A stretch of DNA of 64,000 nucleotides from Terriglobia bacterium (GCA_020073385.1 JAIQFH010000006.1:1-64000), one strand, 5' to 3'; numbered from the stretch's first letter, positions 24,206-33,661 are shown. The notes: generated by a model not told the origin, from the sequence alone. Program-made: numbers and translations.

Positions 24206-26158
24206 TTGACACGTTTTTCCTCCCAACCTGTCGCCAACTCGAATTCACCGACTTTTCGCGCCATAAGTCTTACCCAGGCATTCTGCGCAATTTGCTCGTT
24301 GATCCTTCTTTTGGCCGCCTCCGGATGCGGCAATTCTTCGACGCCGCCTCCGGCCGCTCCCAAATGGGTCGTCAGTTCCACCGACGACGTCGCCCAGCCG
24401 CCCTCCGGTACTCTGACTCTACGCAGCGCCCTCGATCAGGCCGCATCCGGCGACACGATCAACTTCGACTCCAGCCTGAACGGCGCCACCATCGAGCTCA
24501 ACATAATCGGAGAGAATCACTCGATCCTTCTGGGTGAGACCTACAACGGCATGACGTTCCAGGGATACGCAGAGCGCGACTACGGCAAGTCCGCGATCTA
24601 TGAGAAGAAAGATATCGAACTCGACGCCACCAGTCTGTCCAACGGAATCACCATCAAGTGGGCAGGCGGAGACACCAACCCCGCCCGCGTCCTCGCTGTG
24701 TATGGCGACCTCACCCTGCGTAACGTGAACATCACCGGCGGATACTCACTGGCCGAAGCCATCAGCAACGCAACCGCCCAACCCTACACGCTTGCTCGCG
24801 GGGGCGGAGTCGCCGTTTGGGGAACTCTGACGCTCGATCACTCCGCCATCTACGGCAACAAGATCGTTGGCGACACCGAATCCAGCCGTGATCGCGGCAC
24901 TTACGGCGGCGGCATTTATGCCAACGGTCTCAATCTCACCAATTGCATCGTCGCCGGCAATTCCGCCAAAGGATACGGCGCGGCCGGCGGCGGCATCTAC
25001 TCCGTCGGCGGTGCCGATCACATCAGCGGCGCCGGAAACGACACTACTATCTCGCAATGTGTGATCAGTGGAAACCGCGTCACCGCCCAGCACAGCTACG
25101 GTGGCGGAATTTTCACTCTCTCCGGTGGACCGACTAATCTCGCCCGCATGACCGTCACCAACTCGACCGTCGCTAGGAATCTCGCTGAGGATAATCCTGA
25201 CCTTCCCGAAGTCGGCCAGTACTACCATCGCGGCGGTGGCATCTATATGGGCGGCGGCTCGCTGACGGTAATCAGTTCGACCATCGCTGAGAATCAGGTC
25301 AACGGACCGGTCGCCATCTTCAGCGGCAAGCCCAACATCGGCGGAGGCGGGGTCGCCGCCACCATCGGAAATGCTCACGTGATCGAAGACGTCCACTTGC
25401 AGCATTCCATCGTCATCGGCAACACCATGAATGGAGCCCCTGCCGACTGGTTCACCGGCTCGCTGATTAACTTCTACAGTTACGGATACAACCGCATCGG
25501 CAGCATCGACTTCAGCCAGATCCTCGTGCCCTGTCCGGAATGGCTCGATCTCAGCCGCCGACACTATCCTGAAACCGGCGACCTGGATGCTCTAGCCGTC
25601 GCCGACGTTCTTGATCTCACGAATACGCAACTTCACGCCACTATTCTTTCGGCCGGCACCGACTCCGGCCAGCCAATCGTTCTCTGGTATTCCCCCGGCA
25701 CGGCTGCTACCAACCAGATTCCCACCGCGCAATACAGTTTCGACTTCATCAGCGCTGGATACAACGGCTACGGTCAGCCCACCGACGATTTCCTGAATCA
25801 CCTTCTCGACAAACTCCGAACCGATCACGCTGACGAATTGGGAAGCGACTTCGGATCGGACTTCGGAGACCTGACCGGCACCACATGGTACGGCCCCGCC
25901 CAGACCTGGCCGTCAGACCCGGTCAACACCCCGTGGATCGCTTTCTGGCACAACCTCGACACAGAGATCAACGGACGCATGGGTACCGCCACGCTAGGTG
26001 ACAACTTCTGGGCCACTTACACGACGGGCCCCATCAGCGACAACGTTGCCATAACCGTGAATACCGCCACATATTCCGCAAAGCTTGCTGGAACCGACCA
26101 GCGAGGCAATGCTCGTCCGAAAGGCGGGCTGGGCGACGTCGGCGCCATCGAAAAGTGA
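24206..26158 (+). CDS. right-handed beta-helix lipoprotein (choice-of-anchor Q type)
   Basis: This 650-residue protein has a lipobox (LLAASGC) at about residues 34-41, so it is probably lipid-anchored. The rest has the repeating GGGI-Y/F-x-G / T-N-C-x-I-x-G-N units of a right-handed beta-helix (TYGGGIYANG, AGGGIYSVGG, YGGGIFTLSG, RGGGIYMGGG), as in parallel-beta-helix/polymorphic outer-membrane proteins. The C-terminal RGNARPKGGLGDVGAIE matches the choice-of-anchor Q signature. The start is a TTG with GGAGG eight bases upstream, since no better codon exists. Ligand or substrate unknown. Confidence 0.82.
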   Translation: MTRFSSQPVANSNSPTFRAISLTQAFCAICSLILLLAASGCGNSSTPPPAAPKWVVSSTDDVAQPPSGTLTLRSALDQAASGDTINFDSSLNGATIELNIIGENHSILLGETYNGMTFQGYAERDYGKSAIYEKKDIELDATSLSNGITIKWAGGDTNPARVLAVYGDLTLRNVNITGGYSLAEAISNATAQPYTLARGGGVAVWGTLTLDHSAIYGNKIVGDTESSRDRGTYGGGIYANGLNLTNCIVAGNSAKGYGAAGGGIYSVGGADHISGAGNDTTISQCVISGNRVTAQHSYGGGIFTLSGGPTNLARMTVTNSTVARNLAEDNPDLPEVGQYYHRGGGIYMGGGSLTVISSTIAENQVNGPVAIFSGKPNIGGGGVAATIGNAHVIEDVHLQHSIVIGNTMNGAPADWFTGSLINFYSYGYNRIGSIDFSQILVPCPEWLDLSRRHYPETGDLDALAVADVLDLTNTQLHATILSAGTDSGQPIVLWYSPGTAATNQIPTAQYSFDFISAGYNGYGQPTDDFLNHLLDKLRTDHADELGSDFGSDFGDLTGTTWYGPAQTWPSDPVNTPWIAFWHNLDTEINGRMGTATLGDNFWATYTTGPISDNVAITVNTATYSAKLAGTDQRGNARPKGGLGDVGAIEK

Positions 26159-26199
26159 CGCAAAGCACCGAACACAGGGTCGACACCATCCTCAAGCCT

Positions 26200-26230
26200 T
26201 GTCATCCTGAGGCGCCGTCTTTTGGCACCG
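26200..26230 (+). repeat. TGTCATCCTGAG-type repeat, single arm
   Basis: TTGTCATCCTGAGGCGCCGT followed by a degenerate GACC sequence is one arm of the palindromic repeat seen complete at 36254-36429. It lies in the gap after the beta-helix lipoprotein gene. Confidence 0.5.
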
Positions 26231-26359
26231 AAGGACCGATGTACCCTGCCGCCCCTCGCCTCCTGTGATCGGCGGTTGTGAGTTCCTCAAAGTGCACGCG
26301 CCTTCTTTCTTGCTGTCTGGTCAGCATTTACAATCTCGCATTGGCTTTTCGAGGTTTGC

Positions 26360-27202
26360 ATGGCACTCCGCAGAATTCTTGGTCTGATCTTTGTCTCCTC
26401 ATCGCTTTTGTCCTACGCCTCTAACGCCGGTGAGTCTGCCTCGGTGAAAGTCGCCATCTGCCAGATCCTCGTTATCGACAGTGACCGCGAAGGTAACTTC
26501 CGCCGCATCGAGTACGCCCTAGTCGACGCGAAAGAGCAGGGTGCGCAAATCGCCACTTTTCCCGAGTCCGCGATTCTTGGATGGGAGAATCCCGAGGCAC
26601 ACCGCCTCGCCCATCCCATCCCCGGCGACGACAGCCAACGCATCCAAAACCTCGCTAAGAAGTTTGATCTCATGATCGCCATCGGCCTTGACGAAAAAGA
26701 TGGCGATCGCCTCTATGACTCCGCCATCCTGGTCGACCGCACCGGCAAGCTCTTGTGGAAGCACCGCAAGATCAACGTCCTCCCCGAACTCATGAGCCCG
26801 CCCTACGCGCAAGGCAGGCCTGACGACATCAGTGTCATCGACACGGAATTCGGCCGAATCGCTTTCCTGATCTGCGCCGACACCTTTAGCGACGCCCACT
26901 TCGACCGCATCAAGCAACTCAAACCCGATTTCATGATCGTCCCCTACGGCTGGGCCGCAAAGTCGCAGGAGTGGCCGGAACACGCCAAAGAACTCGAGAA
27001 GATCGTCGGCAAGCGGGCGAAAGAATTAGGTTGCGATGTAGTCGGCACAGACCTCGTCGGTGTGATGAGCGCCGGCCCCTGGAAGGGATACACCTACGGT
27101 GGCGCAAGCGTAGCGATCTCAGGTGCAGGGGAAGTGATAACCAGACTGCGCGACCGCGACACAGAAGTAAAGCTCGTCAAAGTCCACCCCCGAAGCCATT
27201 AA
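26360..27202 (+). CDS. exported carbon-nitrogen hydrolase (nitrilase superfamily)
   Basis: A 280-residue member of the nitrilase/amidase superfamily with all three catalytic residues: Glu in ATFPESAILGW, Lys in KHRKINVLP and Cys in FLICADTF. A short N-terminal hydrophobic segment (ILGLIFVSSSLLSYASNAG) looks like a signal peptide, which is unusual because most family members are cytosolic. The substrate class (amide, carbamoyl or nitrile) cannot be read from sequence. It lies alone, 200 bases after the beta-helix lipoprotein. Confidence 0.87.
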   Translation: MALRRILGLIFVSSSLLSYASNAGESASVKVAICQILVIDSDREGNFRRIEYALVDAKEQGAQIATFPESAILGWENPEAHRLAHPIPGDDSQRIQNLAKKFDLMIAIGLDEKDGDRLYDSAILVDRTGKLLWKHRKINVLPELMSPPYAQGRPDDISVIDTEFGRIAFLICADTFSDAHFDRIKQLKPDFMIVPYGWAAKSQEWPEHAKELEKIVGKRAKELGCDVVGTDLVGVMSAGPWKGYTYGGASVAISGAGEVITRLRDRDTEVKLVKVHPRSH

Positions 27203-27686
27203 CCCCCAACCCGTCCGTGTAGATGTGCCGGGTGCCCGTCCTTGTTGCTTTTTGTACGACAAGGCGGGGATTTTGACTTCAGAGCTCGGTGGATGCATGT
27301 CCTGATCAGGCAGTAAAGGGGAGAGCTTTTCACGAGTTCCAACCGCGAAGCGGGGCAAGAATGCAGCTCATGGCGCAAGCCATGTGTACGCTCCCCACAA
27401 AGTGGTGCAAGCTCCGTAGGAGCGACAGAAAAAGTTACCACCATCCGTCCTGCTTCGATCCTTCCCGGTCGATAACTCCCATTAAATCATCACCTTGACA
27501 CTAGAGCATTGGGGAAATTGCGCATCATCGCCGTCCCTTGAGCTGCCCTGCGGTGCCCGCCGGATAGCCGTGAGAACACGCGTCGCCCTCTTCCCTCACG
27601 TCCGTCCCTCACATGCGAACACGGGTGTAAAATGTCGAGGTTAACCTACTTTTTCTAATCTCCCGAGCTTCGAAAGGATTTCTCCG
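27203..27686. other. 484-base intergenic region before the P5C dehydrogenase gene
   Basis: No coding sequence is convincing here. It holds a short hairpin GCTCCGTAGGAGC (27411-27423) and a TTGACA hexamer (27495-27500) with no good -10 partner. AAGGA lies about ten bases before the following ATG. I see nothing resembling a tRNA or riboswitch. Confidence 0.5.
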
Positions 27687-29285
27687 ATGGCAACACTGGA
27701 AGCCCCCGTTCGGCCAGCGCGCGCGAGCCTGCACTCCGGACCGTTTGTGACCGAGCCCTTTTTTGATTTCCGCAACGAAGAAAACGCCCGCCGCATGCGC
27801 TCGGCGATTGCCAAAGTCCGCGGCCAGCTTGGTCGCGAATACGACCTCATCATCGGCGGCAAGCGCGTCAAGACCACCGACAAGATCAAATCGCTGAATC
27901 CGTCAAAGCCCTCGGAGATCGTAGGCATCCACCAGAAGGCCGGCAAGGAGCACGTCGAACCCGCAATGCAAGCGGCACTCAAAGCCTTCGAATCCTGGAG
28001 TCGCACCTCGATCGAAGAACGCGCCGCGTTGTTGTTCCGCGTGGGCGACGCCATGCGCCAGCGCAAGATGGAATACATGGCCTGGTTAGTTTTCGAAGTC
28101 AGCAAGAACTGGGCCGAGGCGGACGCCGATATCTCCGAGACCATCGACTTCTGCGAGTTCTACGCGCGCGAAGCGTTGCGCTTCGCCAAAGCTCAGACTC
28201 CCATCCAGTTGCCCGGCGAGCACGACACCCTGCACTACATTCCGCTCGGCGTCGGCGCTGTGATTCCACCGTGGAATTTCCCTTGCGCAATCATGGCGGG
28301 AATGACGCTGGCCTCGATCGTCAGCGGCAATACGGTCATCCTGAAACCGTCAAGCGATTCGCCCACGATCGCCGCCAAGTTCGTTGAGTTGCTCGAAGAA
28401 TGCGGCATGCCCGAGGGCGTTGTGAACTTCTGCCCCGGCGCCGGAGCCAGCTTCGGAGACGCCGTCGTCGGCCACCCGAAGACGCGCTACATCGCCTTCA
28501 CCGGATCGCGCGAAGTCGGTCTGCAAATCAACAAAACGGCTGCAACCCAAGCCCCGGGCCAGATCTGGGTCAAGCGCACGATTCTCGAGATGGGCGGCAA
28601 AGACGCCATTATCGTTGACGCCGATGCCGACATCGATTCAGCCGTCGAAGGCGTGGCCCAAGCCGCCTTCGGATTCCAGGGCCAGAAGTGCTCCGCCTGC
28701 TCGCGCGCCATCGTTGACGAGCGCGTCTACGATAAGTTCCTGCAGCAACTGAAAGCCCGCGTCGAGCAGATCAAAGTGGGTGATCCCGCCGAGAACGCGA
28801 ACATGGGCGCGGTCATCAACGAAGGTTCGATGAAGACGATCCTCGGCTACATCGAGCAGGGCAAGAAAGACGGACGCCTCATCACCGGCGGCGAGCGCGC
28901 CACCAACGCTGGCGAAGGTTATTTCATTCAGCCGACGGTTATTGCCGACATCCAACCTAGATCAAAGCTCGAGCAGGAAGAAATTTTCGGCCCGGTGCTC
29001 GCTGTGATCAAGGCCCGTGGCTTCGACCACGCGCTGGAAATCGCGAATGACACCGAATTCGGCCTGACCGGAGCCGTTTACACCAGTTCGCGGGATAAGA
29101 TCGATCGCGCCATCCGCGAATTCCACGTCGGCAACTTGTACATAAACCGAAAATGTACGGGTGCGATGGTCGGAGCCCATCCCTTCGGCGGCTTCAACAT
29201 GTCAGGCACAGATTCCAAATCTGGCGGCCCGGATTATCTCTACCTGTTCACGCAAGCCAAAGCCGTAGGCGAGAAGATCGCGTAG
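27687..29285 (+). CDS. pruA: L-glutamate gamma-semialdehyde (1-pyrroline-5-carboxylate) dehydrogenase
   Basis: This 532-residue NAD+-dependent aldehyde dehydrogenase of proline/arginine catabolism oxidises glutamate semialdehyde to glutamate. The N-terminal extension (FVTEPFFDFRNEENARRM) is typical of the monofunctional P5CDH/RocA form. Catalytic residues are E301 in LEMGGKDA and C335 in GQKCSACSR; cofactor-site motifs are PPWNFPCAIM and FTGSREVG. No proline dehydrogenase (putB) is visible nearby. The gene is followed by a 9-bp hairpin shared with the convergent aldo/keto reductase. Confidence 0.94.
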   Translation: MATLEAPVRPARASLHSGPFVTEPFFDFRNEENARRMRSAIAKVRGQLGREYDLIIGGKRVKTTDKIKSLNPSKPSEIVGIHQKAGKEHVEPAMQAALKAFESWSRTSIEERAALLFRVGDAMRQRKMEYMAWLVFEVSKNWAEADADISETIDFCEFYAREALRFAKAQTPIQLPGEHDTLHYIPLGVGAVIPPWNFPCAIMAGMTLASIVSGNTVILKPSSDSPTIAAKFVELLEECGMPEGVVNFCPGAGASFGDAVVGHPKTRYIAFTGSREVGLQINKTAATQAPGQIWVKRTILEMGGKDAIIVDADADIDSAVEGVAQAAFGFQGQKCSACSRAIVDERVYDKFLQQLKARVEQIKVGDPAENANMGAVINEGSMKTILGYIEQGKKDGRLITGGERATNAGEGYFIQPTVIADIQPRSKLEQEEIFGPVLAVIKARGFDHALEIANDTEFGLTGAVYTSSRDKIDRAIREFHVGNLYINRKCTGAMVGAHPFGGFNMSGTDSKSGGPDYLYLFTQAKAVGEKIA

Positions 29286-29307
29286 CGCCGGCGTCCCGCC
29301 GGTTGTG

Positions 29308-29328
29308 GCGGGGGCGTCTCGCCCCCGC
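29308..29328. terminator. perfect 9-bp hairpin between convergent genes
   Basis: GCGGGGGCG/CGCCCCCGC with loop TCT. It sits five bases from the aldo/keto reductase stop and 22 past the pruA stop. There is no T-run; it may serve both directions or be a dispersed palindrome. Confidence 0.55.
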
Positions 29329-29332
29329 GTCT

Positions 29333-30385
29333 TCACTCCGCATAAGGAGTGCTCTTCGGTGGCGCCGCCCACGGATTCCGCTCCACAAACTGCCGTTGAT
29401 GCCAGTACGGATACACCGGTGTCACATCGCTGGCCCGATCAAGCTTGGCCATCTGCTCGGCCGATAAATTCCATCCCACGGCATCAAGATTCTGCCGCAA
29501 TTGTTGTTCGTTCCGCGCGCCGATGATGACCGTCGAAACCGTCGGTCTCTGCAACAGCCAGTTCAGCGCGACCTGCGGCACACTCTTGCCCGTTTCTTTC
29601 GCAACAGCCTCGATCGTATCGACTACATGAAACAGATGCTCGTCCTCAACCGGCGGTCCCATGTCGGCCGTCTGAGGCAATCGGCTTTCCTTCGGCAAAG
29701 GCTGCCCGCGCCGAATCTTCCCTGTAAGCCGTCCCCAGCCCAGTGGACTCCACACCAGCGCCCCGACACCTTGGTCAAGCCCCAGCGGCATCAATTCCCA
29801 TTCGTATTCCCGGTTGATCAGCGAGTAGTAGACCTGGTGCCCCGCATATCGCGCCCAGCCATAGCGATCGGCGACGTCGAGCGACTTCATCAGATGCCAT
29901 CCGGAAAAATTCGAGCACGCGATGTATCGCACCTTGCCGCTTTGGATGAAATTGTCGAGCGTGCTCAACACTTCTTCGACCGGTGTGAGCGCGTCGAATC
30001 CATGCAGATGATAGATGTCGATGTAGTCTGTGCCCAGCCTTCGCAGGCTCGCCTCACACGCCACAATCAGGTGATGCCGCGACGATCCCAGATCATTGGG
30101 CCCTTCTCCCATGCGAAACGTTGCCTTGGTCGAGATCAGAACCTTATCGCGCCGCCCCGCGACGGCTTTTCCCAGGATCGTTTCCGACAGACCGTTCGAA
30201 TAGATGTCGGCGGTGTCAAAGAGATTGACTCCAGCCTCCAAACAGATATCGACCAGCCGTGTTGCCTCGGCAACATCGCTCGCCCCCCACGCTTTGAAAA
30301 ACTCCGTTCCACCGCCAAAAGTCCCCGTCCCAAAACTCAGGACCGGAACTTTCAATCCTGATTTGCCAAGCGTTCTATATTCCAT
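29333..30385 (-). CDS. aldo/keto reductase
   Basis: A 350-residue (beta/alpha)8 NADPH-dependent reductase. The N-terminal EYRTLGKSGLKVPVLSFGTG and the tetrad D-Y-K-H are in place: Asp in FDTADIYSNG, Tyr in the same motif, Lys in STKATF and His in YHLHGFD. The C-terminal cofactor region IIGARNEQQL is also present. It resembles the Yghz/Tas-type branch. It is cytosolic with no adjacent pathway gene, so the substrate is unknown. I took the second ATG (MEYRTLG) over one three codons upstream. Confidence 0.93.
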   Translation of the reverse strand: MEYRTLGKSGLKVPVLSFGTGTFGGGTEFFKAWGASDVAEATRLVDICLEAGVNLFDTADIYSNGLSETILGKAVAGRRDKVLISTKATFRMGEGPNDLGSSRHHLIVACEASLRRLGTDYIDIYHLHGFDALTPVEEVLSTLDNFIQSGKVRYIACSNFSGWHLMKSLDVADRYGWARYAGHQVYYSLINREYEWELMPLGLDQGVGALVWSPLGWGRLTGKIRRGQPLPKESRLPQTADMGPPVEDEHLFHVVDTIEAVAKETGKSVPQVALNWLLQRPTVSTVIIGARNEQQLRQNLDAVGWNLSAEQMAKLDRASDVTPVYPYWHQRQFVERNPWAAPPKSTPYAE

Positions 30386-30470
30386 AGCTCCCATAGATGC
30401 ACCTGATCGTACAATGATTCGGTTGCCGTGCGCTTTAGCTTCTCATCATTCGGGAATTGGGGACAACACA

Positions 30471-32171
30471 ATGAAATTTCCATTGAGGATGTCGCTATGC
30501 GTCGTTCTTCTGTCATGCAATTTCCTGGGGCAAAATGCCCCCGACCGGGCAGTGGTCGACGCCGCCACCCAAGTGATTCGCCCCCAGCAGATCCGTGCCC
30601 ACATCCGCTTTCTTGCCGATAGCTTGCTGCAGGGCCGCGCCCCGGGCACTCCCGGCTATGACATCGCTGCGCGTTACGTGGCGACGGAACTGGAAGGCAT
30701 GGGCTTGCATCCCGCGGTCTCCGGGGGATGGTTTCAATCCGTGCCGCTCGAAAAGGCAGTGACAAACGCGGCCTCCAGTTCTCTCACATTGATCCTCAAC
30801 GGCCAAGAGCAGAAGCTGGCCGATGCGAAGGATTACGTTTTCTCGACATGGTTCGCGACTCCCCTCGCCAAGGGCGAAGCACGGGCCGAGAGCGACGTCA
30901 ACGCGCCACTGGTGTTTGTGGGATTTGGCGTGACTGCCCCCGATCAGAAGTACGATGACTATACGGGTGTCGATGCGCACGGAAAAATCGTCGTAGGAAT
31001 CTACGGAGCGCCCTCTTCATTTCCCTCGACGGAGCGCGCCTACTATTCCGACGGCACCGTGAAGGCGAAGAATGCCGTGGCCCACGGGGCGATTGGCGTT
31101 ATCTCGCTCATGCTTCCGGAGGATTGGAAACGCTATCCATGGGAATGGCTGGTTCCCCAGATTCAGGTCGGAGAGATGCACTGGCTTGACACAGCCGGTG
31201 TGCCGCATGATTTCTTCCCGGAGCTTCGCGGAAACGCCCTGCTCAGTCAGAAGGGCGCGGAGACTTTGTTTGCGGCCGCACCCAAAACTTTGGAGCAGGT
31301 GTTCGCCACTGCGAAGGCCGGCAAACCACAGGCGTTCGTTCTACCGGCGAGCGCGCACATCCACACTGTTGCCGCTCAGTCCGTGATTCAGAGCTCCAAC
31401 ATTGTTGCCGAGCTGAAAGGCTCCGATCCCGCGCTGCGCGATCAGTACGTCGTCTACACCGCCCACGTCGATCACCTCGGAATCTGTCCTGCCGTGGAAG
31501 GCGACAACGTCTGCCACGGAGCACTCGACAACGCTTCCGGAACCTCGACTCTGCTCGAAATCGCGCGCGCCTATGCGAGTCTGCCAAAGCTTCCTCGCCG
31601 CTCGGTCCTCTTCGTCTTTGTGACTGGCGAAGAAATGGGTCTGCTCGGCTCCGACTATTTCGCCCATTTTCCTACCGTGCCTCTAAAGTCGATCGTCGCC
31701 AACGTCAACATTGACGGCGCGCCCGGCAGTTACTTCCCGATGAAGGACGTCGTAGCGCTGGGTGCGGAACACTCGACGCTCGGCGGAGTCGTCGACTCTG
31801 CGGCGAAATCCCTGGGCTACCAGGTCAGTCCCGATCCTATGCCCGAAGAGGTTTCATTCATCCGCAGCGATCAGTACTCGTTCGTTTTGCAGGGCGTGCC
31901 CGCCGTTGACATAACCGACGGCGTGAACTCCACGGACCCAAAGATCAACGGCCTTGAAGTGATCAAGAAGTGGCTGGTCACGCGTTACCACACGCCGCTC
32001 GACAACATTGATCAGCCGATCGACTTTGACTCAGCGGCGAAGGGTGCGGTGATGAACTTCCTCATCGGATATCAGGTGGCCCAGCAAGATGGGATTCCGG
32101 CGTGGAACAAAGGCGACTTCTTCGGGACAACCTTCGGCCCAAGACATAACGCGAACAACACAGGAGAGTAG
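30471..32171 (+). CDS. exported M28 family metallopeptidase with PA domain
   Basis: A 566-residue peptidase with signal peptide (SLCVVLLSCNFLGQ). It shows a protease-associated (PA) insert, then the M28 zinc-site motifs: His-Asp in TAHVDHLG, Asp in HGALDNASGT, Glu-Glu in FVTGEEMGLLGS, Asp in VNIDG-type, and a late His in TRYHTPLDN. The arrangement matches M28 aminopeptidases. It would release amino acids from peptides outside the cytosol. A long upstream frame exists but overlaps the aldo/keto reductase gene; the ATG with signal peptide is preferred. Confidence 0.93.
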   Translation: MKFPLRMSLCVVLLSCNFLGQNAPDRAVVDAATQVIRPQQIRAHIRFLADSLLQGRAPGTPGYDIAARYVATELEGMGLHPAVSGGWFQSVPLEKAVTNAASSSLTLILNGQEQKLADAKDYVFSTWFATPLAKGEARAESDVNAPLVFVGFGVTAPDQKYDDYTGVDAHGKIVVGIYGAPSSFPSTERAYYSDGTVKAKNAVAHGAIGVISLMLPEDWKRYPWEWLVPQIQVGEMHWLDTAGVPHDFFPELRGNALLSQKGAETLFAAAPKTLEQVFATAKAGKPQAFVLPASAHIHTVAAQSVIQSSNIVAELKGSDPALRDQYVVYTAHVDHLGICPAVEGDNVCHGALDNASGTSTLLEIARAYASLPKLPRRSVLFVFVTGEEMGLLGSDYFAHFPTVPLKSIVANVNIDGAPGSYFPMKDVVALGAEHSTLGGVVDSAAKSLGYQVSPDPMPEEVSFIRSDQYSFVLQGVPAVDITDGVNSTDPKINGLEVIKKWLVTRYHTPLDNIDQPIDFDSAAKGAVMNFLIGYQVAQQDGIPAWNKGDFFGTTFGPRHNANNTGE

Positions 32172-32215
32172 GCCGGCCGGTGCTCCGTCTGGGTGAGGTT
32201 CTTTGCGATAGCGCG

Positions 32216-32235
32216 ATCGTCCGCTTCCGGACGAT
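32216..32235. terminator. 8-bp hairpin after the M28 peptidase gene
   Basis: ATCGTCCG/CGGACGAT with loop CTTC, 44 bases past the stop; no T-tract, so termination is only possible. Confidence 0.35.
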
Positions 32236-32380
32236 TGAACCCGTTGCAGGACACTCATCTCTCGATGCGTCACGCCGCGCAGCTTCGATCGATCCCTTTG
32301 GGGACCGAGTAGTCATAGGCCGCCCAAAACAAAGGCCGCGATTACTGGAGGCCTCTTGAATCTGCTGATTGTGACTGAGA

Positions 32381-33055
32381 CTACGGTGAAACGCCTGCAG
32401 GTGGCTGTGGAGCGGCTCCCGCCGTAGTTGCGGCGGCTGCCTCGTTCAGGATGCGGTGATGGATGGTGAACAGCGCCAGTTCCAGCCGGTCCGACACGCC
32501 GATCTTGTCATACACGTTGCGCAGATAGTTCTTGATCACCTGTTCGGTGGTGCCAAGCTGCGACGCGATTTCTTTGTTCTTGTATCCCTGCACGATCAGC
32601 GCGACGATGCGCAGTTCCTTCGCAGTCAGACGGTCGCGCACCCGTAATCCGACCATATCGTTCTCGGTCAGCTCGCTGGGCACCGCGACATCCTGCACCC
32701 AGGTTTCGCCACGAGCGACCTTGCGAACGCAATCCACCAGCGCCGCGCTGGTCACGTTGCGGTATACAACTCCATGCGCCCCGTTCGACATGTGCTTCTG
32801 CGCGCTCTCACCGGTGTCAGCAAGCACAATGACGTGCGTCTTGGCTTTGTTGGCGGCCTGCACGATGGCAGAGAAGTCGTTATGAAATCCTGCCGCGACT
32901 ACCAGAATAGCGGCGCGGAACTTGTCTAGCGCCATGAACATCTGTTCCGGCGTCTGTGCCTGGGCCACAATGCGCATCTCGTCTTCGACGGCGAGCACTT
33001 TGGCGATGCCCGCTCGGAAGATTGCCTGGTTATCGGCCAAAATCAGTTTGAGCAT
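32381..33055 (-). CDS. NarL/FixJ-type response regulator with degenerate receiver
   Basis: This 224-residue protein has a receiver-like domain (1-120) and a LuxR-type HTH (residues about 140-205: RLTAKELRIVALIVQGYKNKEIASQL, TEQVIKNYLRNVYDKIGVSDR). The receiver lacks the usual phospho-acceptor Asp: the beta-3 strand reads AILVVAAGF, with Ala54 where LLD is expected, and the conserved Lys near the end is Arg (VVYRN). One acidic-pocket Asp (D8) remains. It is therefore probably not controlled by phosphotransfer. It lies 27 bases after the PilZ gene on the same strand. Confidence 0.9.
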   Translation of the reverse strand: MLKLILADNQAIFRAGIAKVLAVEDEMRIVAQAQTPEQMFMALDKFRAAILVVAAGFHNDFSAIVQAANKAKTHVIVLADTGESAQKHMSNGAHGVVYRNVTSAALVDCVRKVARGETWVQDVAVPSELTENDMVGLRVRDRLTAKELRIVALIVQGYKNKEIASQLGTTEQVIKNYLRNVYDKIGVSDRLELALFTIHHRILNEAAAATTAGAAPQPPAGVSP

Positions 33056-33082
33056 GTTGTCAGCGCTCCAAGAAAGTCCGGT

Positions 33083-33460
33083 TTATGAGTTCCTGACGAA
33101 CTCGTATGAATCGATCACGCAAGCCACGCCGCGGCCTTCGCCGCCTTCTCCCGTTTCATCGGCGCGCACTACTCGCCCCTTGCACTGGATGGTCACATTC
33201 TCCTGACCACCCGTCATTTCCGGGGGTAGCGTGATTTCAAATTCCACGGGCGAACCAATCTCCATGGAGGCGTCGGCGCGGATGTAAACCCCGGCCGCGC
33301 TGAGATTCCCGGTAACTCCCTTGGCGTCGGTTTCGCCCTTGTGAATCTTGATCGGCAATTCCAGCGGAAACCTTTTTCCGGTCCGTGCTTCTTCCCCCAC
33401 GGTACCTCCTCTAGGTTGACCTGTCTGTGTACTGTCTGTGAATGAGGCCAACGTCGTCAA
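33083..33460 (-). CDS. PilZ domain protein
   Basis: A 125-residue protein formed by a single PilZ domain, the c-di-GMP-binding fold. TGKRFPLELPIKI and TGNLSAAGVYIRA match the RxxxR and (D/N)xSxxG elements; the second Arg of RxxxR is not present, so affinity for c-di-GMP is uncertain. The following strand pattern PVEFEITLPPEM...GRVVRA is typical. It is probably cotranscribed with the degenerate response regulator just downstream. Confidence 0.85.
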   Translation of the reverse strand: MTTLASFTDSTQTGQPRGGTVGEEARTGKRFPLELPIKIHKGETDAKGVTGNLSAAGVYIRADASMEIGSPVEFEITLPPEMTGGQENVTIQCKGRVVRADETGEGGEGRGVACVIDSYEFVRNS

Positions 33461-33545
33461 AGCAAGCTCCTGGCGGGCGGGGGCCCACTTTTGTGCTCAC
33501 GGGCGGTTATATCACGGAAAGTTACTCATGTAAAAGCCTGATAAC

Positions 33546-33559
33546 CCGTTAGTTAACGG
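33546..33559. promoter_or_regulatory. short palindrome upstream of the PilZ/response-regulator unit
   Basis: CCGTTAGTTAACGG, two 6-bp arms around GT, about 85 bases upstream of the PilZ start. It has the size of a transcription-factor operator; nothing else supports it. Confidence 0.3.
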
Positions 33560-33661
33560 TAGGCGCGATTCCCCCAGGCCAGTCGAGTCGAGCCCAGGGG
33601 AGCGATGAGCGGTGAGCGAACCAACTGGCCTCGGTTTTGCTCAACGCTCAATGCTCATTGC

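Noticed and set aside
27199-27498. Short open frames on both strands in the pruA upstream region
   Set aside because: They have no coding signature, and neither frame resembles a leader peptide of an amino acid gene.
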